This document shows, piece by piece, positions 51,140 through 60,400 of a stretch of DNA of 64,000 nt. The position numbers and the translations under genes were made by a program. The stretch's first letter is position 1; every line of letters begins with the position of its first letter. The notes beneath the pieces are model-generated. The model did not search any database and had not been told where the DNA came from. It saw nothing but the letters and a program-made list of their open reading frames with translations. Source of the stretch: Streptomyces sp. NBC_01116 (GTDB lineage: Bacteria; Actinomycetota; Actinomycetes; Streptomycetales; Streptomycetaceae); NCBI RefSeq assembly GCF_041435495.1, contig NZ_CP108644.1:620001-684000 (forward strand), in the 5' to 3' direction.

Positions 51140-51802
51140 ATGAGACACGTCCCGACCGCCATCGCCTCCGCCATCGCCGGCCTCGGCTTCCTTGCCACGC
51201 TGGCTGCAGCTCCCGCAGTCTCGGCCACTCCTGCTCCTGCCGGCTCCACCCCCGCCAGCGTTGCCGCGTACAACGGATCGGGCGAGAACGCCGCCGCGAA
51301 CCGGGCTTTCCTCGACGCGGTCATGAAGTCGGTCGCCGAGAAGCGGGCCGCCAACCCGGGAACCCAGGTTGTCACGGTCACCTACAGCGCGGCTTCCGCC
51401 CCGAGCTTCCGCACCCAGATAGCCAACAGCACCCGGATCTGGAACAGCTCGGTCTCCAACGTCCGGCTCCAGGAGGGCTCCAGGGCTGACTTCACGTACC
51501 GCGAGGGAAACGATCCGCGCGGATCGTACGCCTCGACCAACGGGCACGGCCGTGGCTACATCTTCCTGGACTACCGGCAGAACCAGCAGTACAACTCGAC
51601 CCGCGTCACCACGCACGAGACCGGGCACGTGCTCGGCCTGCCGGACAACTACTCCGGACCGTGCAGCCAGCTGATGTCCGGCGGCGGCCCCGGCCCGTCC
51701 TGCACCAACGCCCAGCCGGACGCCAACGAGCGAGCGCGGGTGAACCAGCTCTGGCAGAACGGCTTCGCCGCCGCGCTGTCCCGTGCCGCCTCCGGGAGCT
51801 GA
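51140..51802 (+). CDS. snpA: Snapalysin (M7 secreted zinc metalloprotease)
   Basis: Small extracellular neutral protease of Streptomyces, 220 residues. Signal peptide about 1-29 ([29 protein letters not shown]), a short propeptide, then the mature domain with zinc motif [11 protein letters not shown] (two His and a Asp as ligands, the snapalysin-type HExxHxxGxxD) and downstream [17 protein letters not shown], the Met-turn, with two cysteines. ATG at 51140 follows AGGAG. Convergent to the DUF11 gene, sharing a bidirectional terminator. Confidence 0.95.
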   Translation: MRHVPTAIASAIAGLGFLATLAAAPAVSATPAPAGSTPASVAAYNGSGENAAANRAFLDAVMKSVAEKRAANPGTQVVTVTYSAASAPSFRTQIANSTRIWNSSVSNVRLQEGSRADFTYREGNDPRGSYASTNGHGRGYIFLDYRQNQQYNSTRVTTHETGHVLGLPDNYSGPCSQLMSGGGPGPSCTNAQPDANERARVNQLWQNGFAAALSRAASGS

Positions 51803-51819
51803 TCGCTGCACGTGCATGA

Positions 51820-51855
51820 GTGGAGGGTCGTTCCGGGCCGGGAACGGCCCTCCAC
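51820..51855. terminator. Bidirectional terminator between snapalysin and the DUF11 gene
   Basis: GTGGAGGGTCGTTCC pairs with GGAACGGCCCTCCAC (one G-U wobble) over a 6-nt loop. It lies between two convergent stop codons. Confidence 0.75.
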
Positions 51856-51899
51856 GCTGAGCCCATCTGCCGTCAGCGAACCGCGCTCCCGGACACCCC

Positions 51900-53300
51900 T
51901 TAGGTGCCGGTGGAGCAGGGGTCGCAGCAGGACGGGGCCGGTTCCACGCAGATCGTGACGGTGTCGGCGTTGTTCGTGATGTCGGGATCCTTCTCCTGGC
52001 CGGTGACCGTGGCGGCGTTCGTGACCCGGCCGACCCTGGTGGCCTTCGCCCTCACCACGAGGGAGGCAGTGGCGCCGTCGGCCAGGTCGCCCACGGCCCA
52101 GTGACCGGTCGTCGGGTCGTAGTGGCCCTGGGTTCCCTCGGCGGACAGGAAGGCGAGGCCTTCGGGGAGCCGGTCGGCGACGGAGACGCCGGTCGCCGGG
52201 TTCGGGCCGGTGTTGCGGACCGTGACGCGGTAGGTGACCGTCTGGCCGACGGTGACGGTGGTGGCGTCGGCCGCCTTCGTCACGGTCAGATCGGCGGCGG
52301 GCTTGACCTGGAAGGTCTGCTCGTTGGAGGTGGACGTCAGCGGCTGCGGTGTGTCGCCGAGCCGGTTCTCGTAGGAGGCGGTCGCCGTGTTGCTGACCTG
52401 CCGGCCGCCGCTCTCCCGGGAGATGACGACCCGGTACTCCACGGTGGTCCCGGCCGGCAAGGACTCCGTATTGGGCAGGCTGCCGCCCGAGACGCCCGAA
52501 GCGCCGTTGCCGAGGTGGAAGACGACCTTGTCGCCCCCCGCGTCGTAGTACGCCTGGTCGTCACCCTGCGCGTCGCTCTTGGTCCCGGCGTTCGGGCCGT
52601 CCACGACGCGCAGGGACCCGGGCAGGTAGGTCGTCCCCTGCGGGATGCCGTCGGTGAGGACGAGGTTTTCCGCCGCACCCCCGCCCTCGTTCCTGGCCGT
52701 GACCCGGTAGGTGACGGTGTCCCCGACCTCCAGTGGCCCGGCGGGAACGGCGGTCTTGGTGAGCTCGACGTAGGGGGCGGTACCGAAGAAGATGCCGTCC
52801 AGGAAGTTCCCGATGCCCTGGTTGCCACCGGCGGCCGAGATGGAGCGGAAGGCGAACCGCGTCAGCGCCTGCCCGGCCGGCACGGTGTACGTGCCCGTGT
52901 AGTAGCCCCAGGCGGTCGTGCCGTCGGTGAATCGGCGCTGCTCCACCGAGGAGCCGGGCGCGCCGATGTCCAGCGCCATGGTGTCGTCCCCCTGGCGGCC
53001 ACGGTGGTACAGCCGCCAGTACAGCTTCGTCCCGGGGGTGGTCGGCAGATCCTGGTAGAGCGTGGAGACCTGATTCGCGTTGAGTTCGGCGAACTGGGCG
53101 CCGTGGGCTGCCGGCACCCCGTTGAAGCCCGACCGCCACAGCTCGATCCGGTGATCGGTAGCGGTGGTCAACCAGCCCGGCACACGCTTGGCCGCCTGTG
53201 TCTGCGAGGCGTCCGGCAGGATCTCCACCCCGTTCACCACCGGCTCTTCGAAGCTGCCGTTGGCCAGGGCGACGCGCAGTGGAGCAGAAGGTGTGGACAT
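51900..53300 (-). CDS. DUF11 repeat protein with an N-terminal carbohydrate-binding-like domain, no signal peptide
   Basis: A 466-residue beta-rich protein. Residues about 10-170 form a jelly-roll lectin-like domain (ALANGSFEEPVVNGVEILPDASQ ... WLTTATDHRIELWRSG ... GIGNFLDGIFFGT), often seen as a choice-of-anchor fold. Two DUF11 repeats follow (YVELTKTAVPAGPLEVGDTVTYRV and DLTVTKAADATTVTVGQTVTYRV, each ending in a SNTATASYEN or TNAATVTGQEKDPD segment). The tail is Cys-rich: CVEPAPSCCDPCSTGT. Such proteins are normally extracellular but here the ATG at 53300, preceded by GGGGAAGA, gives MSTPSAPLRVALANG and no export signal. Function unknown. Confidence 0.85.
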   Translation of the reverse strand: MSTPSAPLRVALANGSFEEPVVNGVEILPDASQTQAAKRVPGWLTTATDHRIELWRSGFNGVPAAHGAQFAELNANQVSTLYQDLPTTPGTKLYWRLYHRGRQGDDTMALDIGAPGSSVEQRRFTDGTTAWGYYTGTYTVPAGQALTRFAFRSISAAGGNQGIGNFLDGIFFGTAPYVELTKTAVPAGPLEVGDTVTYRVTARNEGGGAAENLVLTDGIPQGTTYLPGSLRVVDGPNAGTKSDAQGDDQAYYDAGGDKVVFHLGNGASGVSGGSLPNTESLPAGTTVEYRVVISRESGGRQVSNTATASYENRLGDTPQPLTSTSNEQTFQVKPAADLTVTKAADATTVTVGQTVTYRVTVRNTGPNPATGVSVADRLPEGLAFLSAEGTQGHYDPTTGHWAVGDLADGATASLVVRAKATRVGRVTNAATVTGQEKDPDITNNADTVTICVEPAPSCCDPCSTGT

Positions 53301-53709
53301 AGGTCTTCCCCTCAAGTCGATGCTCTGGGAGTGCACCGCCGTCCGCACATGCCCCCCACGGGCCGTAACGGGACGGAACGATCACTACCTCAACGCACGC
53401 GGCTCACCACGTAAAGCGACACCGGATGACGGTTGGCCAACCCCGCGCGACGCGTTTGCGCCGCGGATCCCGGTCACGCGCCCGGCCCGCCCACCGCCGT
53501 ACGGTCGCTCCCGTCCCACCCGCCTCACCTCGCTCTTCCCTCCACCCCTGTCATGGCCTGAAGGTCACGTGCGCCTGCCTCCCCCACCACCGCACAGGGT
53601 GAATCGGCGGTCGGGGAGATTGACGCTTCGGACGACACTCTGGTGCCCACCGGGGAGCGGCGTGCCACAGTCGGAGCAATGCGCGGCCGATCGCGGGCGA
53701 GGGGCCAGG
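53301..53709. other. Gene-free gap between the DUF11 gene and the TMEM175-like gene
   Basis: Divergent promoter region of about 400 bp. TTGACG occurs at 53620 without a convincing -10. No palindrome or RNA gene could be supported. Confidence 0.5.
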
Positions 53710-54339
53710 GTGAACCTGGTGAGTAACGGCAGCCCTTCGCCAGCGCGCCCCGACCGTCTGATCACGTTGTCCGACGGCATCTTCGCGATCGCCATGACGC
53801 TCCTCGCGCTCGAAGTCCGGGTCGCGCCCGACCTGGACTCCGAGCGGTTCCACGACGCGCTGCGCGAGACCGCTCCGCAGCTCGCCGCCTACGCGTTGAG
53901 CTTCCTCATCCTGTGCATCTTCTGGCGCGACCAGCGTCAGATCCTGCTGATGTCCGCGAAGACGGGCGGTCTCCCCCAGCATCTGGCCCTCGCGGTGCTC
54001 GGCATGATCGCGCTGGTTCCGTTCCCCACGTCGATCCTCGCCGAGTACGGGGCCCGGGAGCCGTTGGCGGTGGCGATGTACGCCGCGACCATCTGCCTCA
54101 TCGACCTCTTGCAGCTCGCCATGTTCGCGACGTTGAGGGGTCGGCACGGGGTGCGCGCCGTGGGCGAGTGGCAGGACACCGCTGCGGATCTGGGCGCGAC
54201 GATCGTCGTGTTCGGGGCGTCCGTACCCATCGCCTTCTTCGCCCCGCAGGCGGCCATGTGGTGCTGGCTCGCCCTCTTCCCCGCGAAGGCCGTCCTCGGC
54301 AGGCGGGAGCGGCTCCGCAGCACCCGCCAGGAGGGCTGA
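53710..54339 (+). CDS. TMEM175-family (DUF1211) potassium channel-like protein
   Basis: A 209-residue integral membrane protein. The family motif RLITLSDGIFAIAMTLLALEVRV (the first helix, with the R-x(3)-F/L-S-D signature) lies at the N-terminus, followed by a further five hydrophobic segments (ALSFLILCIFWRDQRQILLM; LAVLGMIALVPFPTS; YAATICLIDLLQLAMFA; ATIVVFGASVPIAFF; WCWLALFPAKAVLG). Bacterial members are potassium channels. GTG 53710 has GAGGGG upstream; another GTG three codons on is a less likely start. Stands alone on the plus strand. Confidence 0.88.
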   Translation: MNLVSNGSPSPARPDRLITLSDGIFAIAMTLLALEVRVAPDLDSERFHDALRETAPQLAAYALSFLILCIFWRDQRQILLMSAKTGGLPQHLALAVLGMIALVPFPTSILAEYGAREPLAVAMYAATICLIDLLQLAMFATLRGRHGVRAVGEWQDTAADLGATIVVFGASVPIAFFAPQAAMWCWLALFPAKAVLGRRERLRSTRQEG

Positions 54340-54458
54340 CCCCGTGCGCTTCCCGTACCTCTCCCGCGCGATACCCGTACAGGACCACGCTCGACCCGGC
54401 CTCGCCCCTCATCGGACAGCCCTGTGCTGGTGCCCGGTCTCCGGCGACCGGCCAGCTC

Positions 54459-54665
54459 TCACGGGGCGCCGGCCGGCTGATCGTCCTGCCAGACCCAGTG
54501 GCCGGTCGTGTCGGGGGCGTAGAGGCTGCGGCCCCCGGGGTAGGTGCAGCCGTCGTTGGGGATCGCGGTCCAGGGGTCGTCGTCGGAAACGGTGACGCGG
54601 ACGGTCTGCCCGTCGAGCGGCCCGCCGTGCAGTTCGACTGCGATCGTGGTGTTGTCGTCGCTCAT
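54459..54665 (-). CDS. Small hypothetical protein (68 aa)
   Basis: ATG 54665 gives MSDDNTTIAVELHGGPLDGQ then TVRVTVSDDDPWTAIPNDGCTYPGGRSLYAPDTTG and HWVWQDDQPAGAP. Acidic, no signal, no known family recognised; the pattern GGPLDGQ is common in a group of small phage- and actinomycete-encoded proteins of unknown role. Codon pattern is consistent with coding. Isolated between the TMEM175-like gene (convergent) and an unknown gene upstream. Confidence 0.7.
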   Translation of the reverse strand: MSDDNTTIAVELHGGPLDGQTVRVTVSDDDPWTAIPNDGCTYPGGRSLYAPDTTGHWVWQDDQPAGAP

Positions 54666-54917
54666 GACCCCCTTGTGCCCCGACAGGTACAGACCAATTC
54701 AGGCAACAGGAACCCGCCTCACGCAGGTCACCCGCGACCACGGCCCCGGATCGCCCGTTCTGCCACACCTTCGACCTGCGTCGCCAGGCGTTCCTCCGGA
54801 GGATCGACCTGGAACACACGTCCGGCCCCGGTAGACCCCTCGGCTCGGAAACCAGCGACCCACAGCCCGCTACGACGTAGACAAATCAGTCAAGTGGGCT
54901 TGTTTCGTCCTCGGTGG

Positions 54918-55733
54918 TCACGTCGCGGTGGGGACGTAGGGTGCTGCTGCGACCTGGGCCATCGTCCGAAGATTCGCGAAGTAGGAGGCGCAGTACTCCT
55001 CGTCGATCAGAGGAACGATCTTGTCGAGGTCGGCGATGCAGCCCCAGAGGAAGGCGATGCCACTGCCGTCGAGCCCGCCCTTCAGCCCCCTCTGCACGAG
55101 GCCGGCGACGTCGGCGTCCAGGAGGACCAGATCCACGCCGTCGAGGTCCACACCGCGGAAGCCGTCGGGGAACACGGCACGCAGGTGGTCCTCCCGCAAA
55201 CGGGCGAGTCCGCCTTCGAGCCGCGCTCCGCCCACCTCAGTGGCTGTCGCCTCTGGCGCGGACGGTGGGCGAAGGAGCAGGGAGACGGCGTCGAACACGG
55301 CACGCAGCATGGCGACGGCCCGGACCGGGCGGAGGGCGGCACTCGACTCGGCGCCCTGTGTGAGCTTGTCGCGCAGCGATCGGCAGCGGTCGAGTTCGAC
55401 GGCGAGCTCGGCCGTGATGAGCCCGGCGTCGGTGGCCCGCCCGATGAGGACGTGAAGCGGTTCGTTCGTGGTCAGACGTTCAGCGAGGACGTGCTCCAGG
55501 GCGATCAGGGAGTGCGTGACGGCGACGGTGGCGAACTCGTACCGGTAGGAGGAGTGCCGGACGAGCTCGCGGGAAGTTTCCAACGTGCTCATGACGTACA
55601 TCGACGCGCCGCTGGGCAGAACCAGGTCGGCAACCAGAGGGTGCATCTCCGCACAGTCGAGAACGAGGTCGCGGGTGCGCGGGTCTCGTACCGGCAGGAG
55701 GAGCGGGTCGGACTGCGGTGGCAGGGTGTTCAC
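54918..55733 (-). CDS. Conserved hypothetical protein, helical
   Basis: A 271-residue soluble, mostly helical protein starting VNTLPPQSDPLLLPVRDPRTRDLVLDCAEMHPLVADLVLPSGASMYV. I see no domain I can name. A loop of PDGFRGVDLDGVDLVLLDADVAGL is followed by LKGGLDGSGIAFLWGCIADLD. The GTG at 55733 is the chosen start; an ATG at 55808 would add about 25 residues. Codon usage is consistent with a real gene. No functional link to the neighbouring nitroreductase. Confidence 0.6.
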   Translation of the reverse strand: MNTLPPQSDPLLLPVRDPRTRDLVLDCAEMHPLVADLVLPSGASMYVMSTLETSRELVRHSSYRYEFATVAVTHSLIALEHVLAERLTTNEPLHVLIGRATDAGLITAELAVELDRCRSLRDKLTQGAESSAALRPVRAVAMLRAVFDAVSLLLRPPSAPEATATEVGGARLEGGLARLREDHLRAVFPDGFRGVDLDGVDLVLLDADVAGLVQRGLKGGLDGSGIAFLWGCIADLDKIVPLIDEEYCASYFANLRTMAQVAAAPYVPTAT

Positions 55734-55840
55734 CGGCGCAGTCTTGCCGCCGGACGGCTGTCGGTGCCATCGGATTCGCTCGGGACGGCCGGTAACCCCC
55801 GTCCGCATCCCGCCGGCGGGTCCGACCGTGGAGAACCAGC

Positions 55841-56626
55841 TCAGCCGTGGAAGGTGGTGGTCACCTCCAGGGGCGCCCGGCCGGTCCCCACCTGGTTCAC
55901 CGGCGCGGCCTCGTCCGCGTAGCCGAAGGAGATCCCCACGAGCAGCTTCCCTTCGTCTACGCGCAGCTCGTCGCGGACGGTGTCCGCGTAGAAGCTGAGC
56001 AGGCCCTGCGGGCAACTCGCCACGCCGTACGCGGTCATGGCCAGCAGCAGCGTCTGCAGGTAGGCGCCGACGTCCGCGGCCAGTCGCGGCCCGCCGTCAC
56101 CGGTGACGAACAGAAACGCGGCGTGGGGCGCCCCGTAGAAGCCGATGCTCTCCGCGTCGTAGGCCGCGCGGGCGGGGTGGTCGTCGGGGCCGATGCCCAG
56201 GGCTCCGTACAGATCGGCACCGAAGGCGGCCCGCCGTTCGTGGTGGACGGGGGCGTACATGTCCTCCGAGTACGGGTAGTCGGCCGAGACGCGTCGCTCC
56301 GCGTGGGCCGCCCGCAGGGCGTCGGCCAGACGGTCTCGCCGTGAGCCGCCGACGATCTCCACCTGCCACGGCTGCGCGTTGGAGTTGGACGGCGCCGCTC
56401 CGGCGAGGGAGAAGATCGCGCGCAGAACGTCCCCGGGCACCGGGTCGGGGCGGAACGCGCGGGTCGCACGCCGCCCGCGAATCAAACGCTCGGCGTACTC
56501 CTCCGCTCGCGTCCCGCCCGCCCGCGTCCCGACAGCAGGCACTCCGACGGCAGGTGTCCCCACGGCGGGTGTCCCGACGGCAGGTGTCTCGCTCGTGCGT
56601 GTCCAGGTGAAGACCGGCCTGCTCAT
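55841..56626 (-). CDS. Nitroreductase (FMN-dependent)
   Basis: A 261-residue nitroreductase-family flavoprotein. FMN-binding residues are in RGRRATRAFRPDPVPGDVLRAIFSLAGAAPSNSNAQPWQVEIVGGSRRDRL, and the central helix region in GAYLQTLLLAMTAYGVASCPQGL. It would reduce nitroaromatic or quinone compounds with NAD(P)H. The N-terminus has an unusual repeat TPAVGTPAVGTPAVGVPAVGTRAGGTRA (five copies of PAVGT-like) not part of the family. ATG 56626 follows GAGGAGAGC. It is divergent from a TetR gene with two operators between, so expression is probably inducible. Confidence 0.92.
   Translation of the reverse strand: MSRPVFTWTRTSETPAVGTPAVGTPAVGVPAVGTRAGGTRAEEYAERLIRGRRATRAFRPDPVPGDVLRAIFSLAGAAPSNSNAQPWQVEIVGGSRRDRLADALRAAHAERRVSADYPYSEDMYAPVHHERRAAFGADLYGALGIGPDDHPARAAYDAESIGFYGAPHAAFLFVTGDGGPRLAADVGAYLQTLLLAMTAYGVASCPQGLLSFYADTVRDELRVDEGKLLVGISFGYADEAAPVNQVGTGRAPLEVTTTFHG
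56511..56585. repeat. Five 15-bp tandem units in the nitroreductase 5' end
   Basis: Units resemble GTCCCGACGGCAGGT, each encoding five residues of PAVGT type in the nitroreductase N-terminus. Copies differ by one to four bases. Confidence 0.8.
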
Positions 56627-56650
56627 GAAGCTCTCCTCGGAATCGCTTAA

Positions 56651-56668
56651 GTAAACGTAGCCGTTTAC
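56651..56668. promoter_or_regulatory. TetR operator copy 1 (perfect palindrome)
   Basis: GTAAACG-TAGC-CGTTTAC is an exact inverted repeat, 24 bp upstream of the nitroreductase start. Confidence 0.8.
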
Positions 56669-56701
56669 CTAGAAGCACTGTAACCAGACACCCACCCCGA
56701 A

Positions 56702-56719
56702 GTAAACGAAGTCGTATAC
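56702..56719. promoter_or_regulatory. TetR operator copy 2
   Basis: GTAAACG-AAGT-CGTATAC has the same half-site with one mismatch, 7 bp before the TetR ATG. The tighter copy faces the nitroreductase. Confidence 0.75.
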
Positions 56720-56726
56720 TTAATCC

Positions 56727-57320
56727 ATGACCACGGTGACGACGGCATCGCGACGGCAGGGCCGCGGAGGGCGGGAGCGCATCCTGGCGGCCGCGGCCGA
56801 ACTGTTCACGGCCCAGGGGATCAACGCGACCGGCATGGAGCAGATCGCGGAGCGGGCACCGGTGTCCAAGCGCACCCTCTACGCACACTTCCGAACCAAG
56901 GACGAACTTGTCCTCGCCCACCTGAGGGACCTCGCCTCGACGGGGCGCACTCTGGAGGGCGCGCTGGTGCGCGAGGAGGTTTCCGCCAAGGAGAGAATCC
57001 TCGCGCTGTTCGATCCGCCCCCGGCGGGCACCGATCCCGTGCGCGGCTGTCCGTTCATCGATGCCGCCGTGGAGTTCCCGGACCCGCGGAGCGCGGTCCA
57101 CTCCTACGCACGCGAACAGAAACTGCTGATGGTGCGACTGGTGGCGGACCTGGTGGCGGAAATGGGCTGCCACCGGCCCGCCGCCCTCGCCGAGCAACTC
57201 GTGACCCTCGCGGACGGCGCCGCCAGCCGCGCCATGGTGCTGGGCGAGGCGGACTACGGCCGGCACGCGCGGGCGGCGGCGGAGATCCTCCTGGAGAACG
57301 CCCTCTCAACCACGGACTGA
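56727..57320 (+). CDS. TetR-family transcriptional regulator
   Basis: A 197-residue TetR repressor. Helix-turn-helix: RERILAAAAELFTAQGINATGMEQIAERAPVSKRTLYAHFRTKDELVLAHLRDL. The C-terminal domain has the pattern GCPFIDAAVEFPDP that is typical of the group controlling nitroreductase/oxidoreductase genes. It is divergent from the nitroreductase gene, with twin operators in the gap. ATG 56727. Confidence 0.93.
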   Translation: MTTVTTASRRQGRGGRERILAAAAELFTAQGINATGMEQIAERAPVSKRTLYAHFRTKDELVLAHLRDLASTGRTLEGALVREEVSAKERILALFDPPPAGTDPVRGCPFIDAAVEFPDPRSAVHSYAREQKLLMVRLVADLVAEMGCHRPAALAEQLVTLADGAASRAMVLGEADYGRHARAAAEILLENALSTTD

Positions 57321-57423
57321 CCGCTCCGACGAATCGCCGGTATGCCCGAGCGCGTTGTCCGAGCCCCGTCGTCCTGCCGGGAGCCGGGCGGGGGGCTCCC
57401 GGATGGCAGAAGCGGCGTACGGA

Positions 57424-57477
57424 CCGGGGCCCGCTGTCCCCGCGCCAGGAGGACGGCGCGGGGACAGCGGGCCCCGG
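57424..57477. terminator. Long bidirectional terminator (23-bp stem)
   Basis: A 23-base arm beginning CCGGGGCCCGCTGTCCCC pairs perfectly with its complement across an 8-nt loop. It lies between the convergent TetR and GH2 genes and is the strongest hairpin seen in the window. Confidence 0.85.
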
Positions 57478-57490
57478 ATTCACGTCCGTG

Positions 57491-60400
57491 CTACGGCCGC
57501 TGACGGCCGTGGAGCGCAGCCACCTCTTCGGCGGTCAGGGCTTTGTCGTACACCCCGACCTGATCGACGGAGCCGTTCCAGAAGTCGCCCCTGGCACCGT
57601 CGTACTGGGCCCGCCCGACGGAGAGCGGGCCGGTGCTCACGTCGGCCGGACCCGCCTCGGTGGTGGCGGCGGGCTTCCCGTCGACGTACAGCGTGATGGT
57701 GTCACCCTCGCGGACCCCGACCAGGTGGTACCACGTGCCGGTCTCCGGAGTGATCTCCAGGCGGGCGCGCTTGCCGCCCGGGGTGGAGAAGGCGAACGCC
57801 CCCTGCCCGTACTGGAGGTAGAAGGGGTTCTCGGTACGCCGGCCGTCCTGGCTGACGACGGTGGCGTAGTTGCCGGGCAGCGCGTCCAACGAGGCCCACG
57901 CGGAGACCGTGTAGTCCTTCGTGGTGTCCACGACCGGGCCGGCGCTCTGCGCGTACTGACCCTCGCCGTCGAACCTCAGCGCCGAGCCGGTTACGCCCGG
58001 CGCCCAGGAGGTGCCGCCCTCCAGGGCGAGATGGGCCTTGTTGGGGCCGCTGTCGCGGGCGGTGGCGCCCTTGTTCTCGTCGAGCGACCAGGAACCGCCG
58101 CCCTTCAACGCGTCGCGCTCACCGGCGTTGGCCCCGGCGGCGATCACCTGTCGGTTGATCTCGCGGACCTTCTTCGGGTCGACCTTGATCTCGCGCCGGT
58201 CATACGTCCACAGGCCGTTCAGCTCGTTCTCCAGGTCGCTGACCTGGGTGTAGACGGAGCCGGACAGCTCGGCGCCGGCGGCGGCGAGGTAGTACGTACG
58301 GGTGTTGTCGACGTACTTGGCGGTAAGCGCGGCCTTGTCCGCGACCCCGCTGTAGATGTTGGCGGGGGCTCCGGGCCACATGTGCCCCGGGGTGCGGAGC
58401 GTGAAGCCGCCGTGCTCGCCGTCCATCGCGGCACGCCGGTCGTCCGGGAAGGCCGGGTCGTTGTTCACGTAGTCGTGGTGGTCGATGATCTCGCCCTTGC
58501 CGGAATCACCCTTGGAGGCGCAGCAGTTGACCCCACTGTGCGCGTTGACCACGCGGGACGGGTCCAGTGCCTTGACGTCCTCGGCGATCTTGCCGGTCTC
58601 GGTGCGGTCCCACTCGCCCCAGCCCTCGTTGAAGACGATCCAGCCGCTGATGGAGGGGTAGTTGTGGAACTGCCTCATCATCTCCTTCCCCTGGGTGAGG
58701 AAGGCGGTCTTGCCGGTCTCGTTGTCGATGTCGGCGTTGACGAAGTCCTGCCACACGAGCAGTCCGAGCCGGTCGGCGTGGTAGTACCAGCGCGGCGACT
58801 CGACCTTGATGTGCTTGCGTACGGCGTTGAAGCCGAGGTCCTTCTGGGCCTTCAGGTCGAAGGTGAGAGCGGCGTCACTGGGCTGGGTGTACAGCCCGTC
58901 GGGCCAGAAGCCCTGGTCGAGCATGGCGAGGGAGAAGAAGGGCTTCCCGTTGAGGACGAGCTTCTGGTAACCGCCCACCTTGTCGATCTTCAGCTGGCGC
59001 ATCCCGAAGTAGCTCTCGACGCTGTCCTTGGAGCGGCCGTCGGCGAGGGAGACGTCGAGGTCGTACAGGTAGGGGTCGTCCGGCGACCAGAGGCGCTGGT
59101 TCTTGAGCTTGAGGCTGAGCTCGCGGTTGGCGGGGCCGGTGACCGTGCCGACGACCTTGCCCCTGCGGTCGCGGGCGACGGCGGTGATCCGGGCGTCGGC
59201 GGAGGCCTTCGCGGAGTTGACGGTGACCGCGAGGCGGCCGGTGTCGATGTCCGGCGTGGTGGTCAGTGAGTCGATGGCGGCGGGGGCGATCGGCTCCATC
59301 CACACGGTCTGCCAGATGCCGGAGGTCGGGGTGTAGACGATGCCGCCGGGGTTGGTGGACTGCTTGCCCTTGGGCTGGTTCGGCCCGGTCTTGTCGGTGA
59401 CCGCGACGACGATCTCCTGGGGACCGCTTCCCTTGAGCGCGTCGGTGATGTCGGCGCTGAACCCGGTGTAGCCGCCGGTGTGTTCGGCGACCTCGGTGCC
59501 GTTGACCCAGACGGTGGACCGATAGTCGACGGCGTCGAAGTTGAGCTTCAGCCGCTTGCCCTTGCCGTTCTTGTCCTTGCCGACCGACCAGTTCGCCGGC
59601 ACGGTGACGAGCTTGCGGTAGAACATGTGGTCCTCGTCGCGCTCCAGGCCGGAGAGCTGGGACTCGACCGGGAACGGCACGATGATCTTCTCGTCGAGCT
59701 TCTTGCCGAAGACCGGCTGCTCGCCCTCGGTGGCCCCGGCGAACTCCCAGGGCCCGTTGAGGTTCTTCCACCGGTCGCGGACCTGCTGCGGCCGGGGGTA
59801 TTCGGGCAGCGGGTGGTTCTTGTCCAGCTTGTCGCCCCAGGTGGTGGTGAGGCGGTGCGTGGAGAGGTTCTTGGCGGTGCGGCCGATCTCCGGGACGGTC
59901 TCGGTCCCCGACTTCAGACCGCCCTGGCCGTCGTAGACGACCTTCACCCGCTGGTCCTTCTGGACCGGCGCGGCGAGGTCGATGATCAGCGCCCTCGGAT
60001 CGCCCGAGGCCCGGTTCACCGACTTCACCGGCATCGGGGAGGTGTCGACCTCGATCGTGAGGTGCTCCTTCACCTTCCGGTAGTCCGAGACGCGGTCCCT
60101 GAAGGTGGCCTGGAGGCGCTTGCCGTTCTTCGCGACGCTCAGGGCGACCGGGTAGACCTCGAAGCCGGCGGGCGGGGTGAACGCGGACTCGGGCACGATC
60201 TGCTTCTTGAGGGTGTCGCTCCCCCAGCGCAGGAACATGCTGGCGCCGCCGATGTCCTGGAACATCTCCAGCTTGAAGTCGTGCTTCTCCCCGGCCTTCA
60301 GGGAGATCGGAGCGCTGTGCTGCTCCTTGTCCCAGTCCGGCTCCCAGTGGTCGATGACAACGTTTCTGTCGAGGAAGAGCCGGAAGCCGTTGTCGCCGAT

